Source: Eunapius fragilis
Taxonomy: Eukaryota; Porifera; Demospongiae; Spongillida; Spongillidae
Direction of reading: 5' to 3'
Assembly (NCBI GenBank): GCA_963681505.1
Contig: OY811983.1
Coordinates: 3,499,615 to 3,563,614 of the forward strand
DNA length: 64,000 nucleotides
The translations under genes and the position numbers were made by a program. The notes under the pieces are model-generated. The model saw only the letters and a list, made by a program, of their open reading frames with translations. It had not been told where the DNA came from and ran no database searches. Of this stretch, positions 61,401 to 64,000 are shown one piece after another. The first letter of the stretch is position 1, and every line of letters begins with the position of its first letter.

Positions 61401-63624
61401 GGTGTTACACAGTCCATAGTTGGTAGAAGCTCCAAAAATGCCAACACACATCTCTCAGGACAATCATTGGCCTGATAAAAGGTTAGGGTTAGGGTTAGTA
61501 AGTTATTATATATATTTAAAAACCTGTTGAATAGGAACAGTAACTTCCACAGCACACAGTTGACTTGAGTGACATCTCCATACAGATCCATGACTGTCAC
61601 GGAGACCTCTCAGTACGAGCAAAGAAAAAAGCAATGTGTCCACCTGCCGTAAAACCTGTACCCCAAAAATATATTATCAAACAAGTTGGCACGGAATTTC
61701 AGCAAATACCTTTGGTGAAACATCAAAATGAATTATTGTAGAGTTATGTTCTTCACTGATATAATTCTGAAGAAAACGAAGCACAGTATCTGGTGTGACA
61801 GTAGGTCCATGGATGGGAATGGTGACCATATGAGGACTGGATCCCTTCAGTTGTTCCAGTTTCTTTGCCATCTTTTTAACATATAAAGATTTCCCCATTC
61901 CAGAGCGCTTAGATTTCACAACTCTTACACAAGAGCTGTGGGGAGGAGGAACATTAAAATATTATCACACAGGAAATGAATTTTTGAACACAATCCTTAC
62001 TTCTCATAGTCAACACCACTGGCCAGCACTCCTCTGAATAGCTTCTGAGCTTGTGACGTAGTTGTGAACTTTGTTTTCAGGTACTTGCAGTAGTCAGAGA
62101 TAGTATGAATTGGTGTATACTGCTGTTGGTGAGCATGTAGTTTTGAAATGAAATGTGACCGTTCTTCACCCTCGTTGGTACAAATGATAACAAGACGATA
62201 GCCTAGATAAATAAAATAAAGTGTTACACGTGTACACATGCTAATACATGTACAAACTAAAATCCGCGACAGCATTGAGGAAGTAAAAGTTTATGGCTTC
62301 ATAATGAATATCATTAAATTCATGGCAATCATACCGCTATGTTGTAAAACACGTCAGCTATGAACACTGTAAAAATTAACCCCTTATGCTGCTGAAAACT
62401 ATGTCAATATTTTCAAGTGTATTGGGGATACTTTATATTTTTAGTTTCCAATTTCACTATTATTTAGTACCACATCCAAAAATAATGATCATATTTTGAT
62501 TGTATATGTAACTATACCTCTAAATGCAAAAAAACTTGTTGAATGCTTGTATTGTCCATTTGGTTTTAAAAAGTAGAATCTTAACATTTTAGCCTCATTA
62601 CTGGCGCCATCATTCTACACCTCAGCCTTGTGAACTACTCACTAAACTAACTGTAAACCATAGTTTGCTTAGCGTTTATTGTATATAAGGATTCATCGTG
62701 CTAAACAATCCTCTACATCCGTGAGCCGTTCCTTTGTGCATTTGTATGAATGTAATTAGTTGCTAATTGTTAACGATCGTAAATAATAATGTCGTCATTT
62801 ATATTCAACTCACTGAACTTTTTGTTAAATGAATTGGGCTACTCAAAATAATGTATCGTACCTACTATTCAGACCCCAAATACACCGAAAATGCACAAAA
62901 AGTGGCATGTTTTTTTACTCCCTCGATGCTGTCACTCTGTCATCCATCCCATCCCCATAGCCATCTCTACTAGCAAAGGCTTCCTTCTCTTATATCTTAC
63001 ATCACTATGCTGCTTATAAGTAGTGTATGCAGTTTGAAATAAATATGGTACGTTCTATGAGCTTTTGATAATAGTGGATTTAAATCATGTTTATAAACAC
63101 TAAAACTGAAATTAACTATATCTTCTGAACTATTAATGCTATCAATCTCTATTGTCTTAAGACCAAGAACGAAGACCAAGAACTTATTCAAATGGACATG
63201 TGGGAACAGTTATGATTATTCATAAGAAATAGTCACATTCACAATTTTACAATAAAATGTTGCTTGAAGTAGTCTAATAATATCTGCCTCAGTAAGATAT
63301 TAACTCTATAAAATCAATCAGAACACACCTGTTTTTCCCTGAGTGATTTCATCCAAAGTCCAGAGAGCCCTATCACATACTTGGTATGTTAACTTTTCTG
63401 CATGAACTAAGCAGAAAAGCCTCTTAAATCCAGGATCACCAATAGCTTTTCTCCATAATAGCGTCACCTTGAAACACAAATAATAAATTTGAGCCTCCAC
63501 ACGATTTATACACAAACCTCTTCTTCAGTTGTTTGTGGAGTACAAATTAGCACTTCTTCCATAGATGGCAATGGCATATCTGGACCTTCCATATACAGCG
63601 ACAAAACTGTCTTTAACACATATT
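37488..63624 (-). CDS. RNF213: RNF213 (mysterin) orthologue, AAA+ / ubiquitin ligase, 5' end outside window
   Basis: Fifty-nine exons with fully consistent phases give about 3,300 codons from just upstream of AAA2 to the TAG at 37488-37490 (human protein about 5,207 residues). Colinearity with human RNF213 holds along the whole length, for example GETGCGKTRLI, VLFFDEANTT, GKPGSSKSLAK, VVLDEVGLAEDSP, NINQIKICMETGR, PTPLINRLEKHF, FVGFQGEPWIS and the C-terminal WSLMDTLQAF. In vertebrates it is a dynein-like AAA+ machine fused to an E3 ligase; it acts on lipid droplets and pathogen surfaces. Here AAA2-AAA4 and the RZ finger are kept, but no RING finger is encoded. Introns are mostly 50-150 bp, the longest 2.7 kb. 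All frames are open, so the gene looks functional. Confidence 0.97.
38333..41042. other. RNF213 intron 55 (2.7 kb)
   Basis: Contains a retroelement RT tail on the plus strand (separate entry) and plus-strand frames at 38382-38588 and 38910-39170 without recognised domains. It is the longest intron of this gene in the window. Confidence 0.5.
40250..40615 (+). pseudogene. Non-LTR retrotransposon RT C-terminal tail
   Basis: SKKRAYERRILEVEHASFTP followed by LIFSATSGLGREATVVYK is the characteristic end of reverse transcriptases of cnidarian/sponge-type LINE-like elements (KR-Y-R-EVEH-SFTPLVFSA-GG-G). A frame shift near 40450 leads to MAWIRCHLLFSLLRSSIMCI and RGA, the usual closing segment. It sits in antisense to RNF213 within intron 55. 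Upstream polymerase motifs are missing. Confidence 0.75.
42323..43922. other. RNF213 intron 49 (1.6 kb), nothing recognised
   Basis: Open frames at 42694-42936 and 43393-43596 lack family resemblance; the flanking exons join in phase 0 with good human colinearity, so no coding exon appears to be missing. Confidence 0.5.
45794..46106 (-). other. RNF213: RNF213 exons: RZ-type zinc finger
   Basis: Exons 45-47: 46106-46034, 45984-45950, 45888-45794. The sequence AYLPTMPEDNLPDVRKAI leads into QCPRGHPYLVTE|CGRPMM and then TCHCGAQIGGLDH. This matches the RZ finger of RNF213/ZNFX1 (C-x3-H ... ECG-PM ... C-x-x-C-x-PIGG). In vertebrate RNF213 this finger, rather than the RING, is required for ligase activity on several substrates. 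One oddity: the last pair is spaced C-x-C (TCHC) instead of C-x2-C. Exon 46 is only 35 nt. Confidence 0.92.
46166..50298 (-). other. RNF213: RNF213 exons: E3 module without a RING finger
   Basis: Exons 32-44: 50298-49852, 49264-49083, 49030-48827, 48767-48607, 48210-48114, 48030-47933, 47879-47637, 47581-47479, 47339-46917, 46863-46750, 46679-46596, 46540-46487, 46366-46166. The E3 shell and core are colinear with human: GGTFRNSLTRRLDEVIIPIF, QTPLGEVLGSVSD, KLFVEDIMLKHAGTVV, then SELKKNL|KVKSELKALRSH, FFMEVVSTLCFGYGTPED, SVPVIRSFLLKLL, PFVIYGSDYVKV. In human the RING (CSICLGDAKDP...) lies between the counterparts of KKVLNSMDSELKKN and KVKSELKALR. Here these abut across a 53-bp intron (47932-47880), leaving no room for it. 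Confidence 0.9.
49637..49682. repeat. Short hairpin with 13-bp perfect arms
   Basis: AGGCCCTATTTTT (637-649) and AAAAATAGGGCCT (670-682) form a perfect inverted repeat around a 20-base loop, in an RNF213 intron (between exons 32 and 33). It may be a tiny foldback element or a structured intronic RNA. Confidence 0.75.
51291..52558 (-). other. RNF213: RNF213 exons: linker/hinge to E3 module
   Basis: Exons 28-31: 52558-52348, 52294-52094, 52042-51906, 51844-51291. They read REDAFVGYQNDTPAAIVFQS, the VTTSSHLLTNKDVDE segment, YLIQEFNTELDF, IACARYRVYDERAKAV, HVVFIIQLPPHTSGSSFVGF and GEPWISTHIDELHS. The last exon (554 nt) is the longest of the gene. Its acidic Ser-rich loop (DESSQSEGMECSS) replaces a longer acidic loop in human. 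Confidence 0.93.
52866..52924. repeat. AT-rich hairpin with imperfect 26-bp arms
   Basis: GTGGGTTAAATTTTCGTGGT is followed by its complement ACCATGAAAATTTAACCCCAC with a T/A-rich loop. The AAATTTTCGTGG word reappears just after (CCCCACGAAAATTG). It lies in RNF213 intron 27 and resembles a MITE terminus pair. Confidence 0.7.
54000..54360 (+). repeat. Degenerate G-rich tandem repeat
   Basis: Variants of a 40-50 bp unit built on AAGCCCTTCAAAGGGGAGGA recur about seven times, with a poly-G run at 54076-54089. CCCTTCAAAGGG is itself palindromic. Located in RNF213 intron 27. Confidence 0.6.
54719..54795 (+). repeat. (ACC)n/(ACT)n trinucleotide tract
   Basis: An interrupted run of ACC and ATC triplets passing into ACT triplets, about 75 bp, in RNF213 intron 27. 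Confidence 0.9.
54957..55940 (-). other. RNF213: RNF213 exons after AAA4
   Basis: Exons 23-27: 55940-55858, 55791-55590, 55524-55417, 55323-55238, 55133-54957. Key segments are ENRYLLFLTENYAALRILHH, VLFGSSFPKDKEYTQ, RTVILLNLESLYESLYDVLN, YVDLGLQTHRVKCRVH, VYDKFPTPLINRLEKHF and LTKWQHTIL. This is among the most conserved stretches relative to human RNF213 (FPIPLINRLEKH, LNLQNLYESLYDALNQYY). Confidence 0.95.
56674..57790 (-). other. RNF213: RNF213 exons: AAA4 module
   Basis: Exons 19-22: 57790-57568, 57475-57251, 57193-56928, 56854-56674. Walker A is FLVGKPGSSKSLAK; Walker B VVVLDEVGLAED; then LKALHPLLEDGTEGADD, VAFIGISNWALDPAKMNRGV and the arginine-containing ERDFFGLRDFYR, ending in ALEHAIRRNFGG-like sequence. 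The GxPGSSKS loop (Ser in place of the second Gly) is the normal form for AAA4. Confidence 0.95.
58161..60065 (-). other. RNF213: RNF213 exons: AAA3 module
   Basis: Exons 9-18: 60065-59953, 59901-59704, 59640-59512, 59455-59338, 59275-59049, 58991-58909, 58834-58701, 58651-58565, 58508-58383, 58324-58161. Walker A is VVIMGETGCGKTRL, Walker B TVLFFDEANTT, sensor-1-like IAACNPYRK. Then come LESAGLGF, IPLRQLVYRVLDLPPSMRPL, CSFVSLRDVERC and ICYHARLQDRGDY. All nucleotide-contacting residues expected for an active AAA3 are present, in line with AAA3 and AAA4 being the main ATPase sites in the vertebrate enzyme. Confidence 0.95.
60924..63624 (-). other. RNF213: RNF213 exons: AAA2 region
   Basis: Numbering here starts at the first exon seen. 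Exons 1-8: 63624-63518, 63467-63329, 62202-62001, 61935-61710, 61655-61524, 61471-61363, 61310-61148, 61095-60924. Exon 1 reads YVLKTVLSLYMEGPDMPLPS and EEVLICTPQTTEEE; exon 2 FCLVHAEKLTYQV. Exon 4 has a Walker A-type loop, KRSGMGKSLYVKK, equivalent to AAA2 of the human protein (AGVGKS). Exon 8 has CGVQSPSWLEIKHYVMFLDI and GLKGFVVKFMVRM. No exon is evident between 63625 and 64000. Confidence 0.92.
61481..61498 (+). repeat. Interstitial telomere-like repeat
   Basis: GGTTAGGGTTAGGGTTAG, just under three copies of the animal telomere hexamer, lies in the 52-bp intron between RNF213 exons 5 and 6 (61523-61472). Confidence 0.85.
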
Positions 63625-64000
63625 CTGCAAATAAAGTAAATGTCACTCATATACAGTATCTTCTATCTTGTCAACACCGGGTTTACGTAAGACACAGGGA
63701 AACTTTGTGCATAACTCCCTCCTTTCAATCAGTGCCTAAACAAAACACTTTCTAATATGCCCATTCACAGTGACATCAGAACCGTAAGGCTACCAATTGC
63801 TGTCATAATGCAAAATAGACGTTCCACATATGTTATTATGACACCACTCGATACCATTAAAGGGGACAAGGGATTTGAGCAGAATGTCTAAAGGTAGCAA
63901 TCAAAAATAAAACACGAGCCATTTTATACATCATTGGGCAGAGGCTTAATATATACAACACACAACAGTATTTAGAGAAAGTCAAATAGTTATCACGAAA

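Overview
This is a eukaryotic (animal) genomic window. It is AT-rich and shows spliced genes with many very short introns (often 50-120 bp), GT-AG junctions, simple-sequence tracts and a dense population of decayed transposable elements. The mixture of conserved animal genes, compact introns, abundant TACATGTA-type palindromes and transposon families typical of early-branching animals suggests a sponge (demosponge-like) genome. That assignment is an inference.

Three host genes are clear. (1) A SKI2-type RNA helicase (SKIC2/SKIV2L orthologue) lies on the minus strand. I resolved 19 phase-consistent exons from 32818 down to 9947. They cover the N-terminal region and the helicase core as far as the [13 protein letters not shown] segment. 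The last third (motif VI, arch, C-terminal domains) is not found in the remaining 9.9 kb on the left. (2) BRK1 (BRICK1/HSPC300, a WAVE-complex subunit) is a single coding exon on the plus strand at 36071-36274. (3) An RNF213 (mysterin) orthologue occupies 63624-37488 on the minus strand. I resolved 59 exons with about 3,300 codons and every phase matching. They run from just before AAA2 to the stop codon; the 5' third lies beyond the right edge. AAA2, AAA3 and AAA4 nucleotide-binding motifs and the RZ finger are present, but the canonical RING finger is missing at exactly the place where it should be.

Layout. 1-9.9 kb: transposon fossils (Ty3/gypsy RNase H, Merlin-like transposase, RecQ-like helicase, tyrosine recombinase) and a 1.5-kb near-perfect palindrome. 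9.9-14.0 kb: SKI2 helicase exons. 14.0-26.4 kb: one 12.4-kb SKI2 intron packed with remnants of at least eight elements (DDE transposases, a nuclease-kinase fusion, YqaJ-PHD, a TIR element, piggyBac-like, hAT, SAP, Helitron/Pif1). 26.4-32.8 kb: SKI2 N-terminal exons, with a 2.2-kb array of a 20-bp tandem repeat in intron 6. 32.9-36.1 kb: divergent intergenic region between SKI2 and BRK1. 37.5-64 kb: RNF213, with few transposons.

Functionally, SKI2 is the helicase of the cytoplasmic SKI complex that feeds RNA to the exosome. BRK1 works in actin nucleation. RNF213 is a giant AAA+/ubiquitin-ligase sensor. I see no sign that they form a functional cluster. The transposon fossils carry frameshifts and stops and look inactive.
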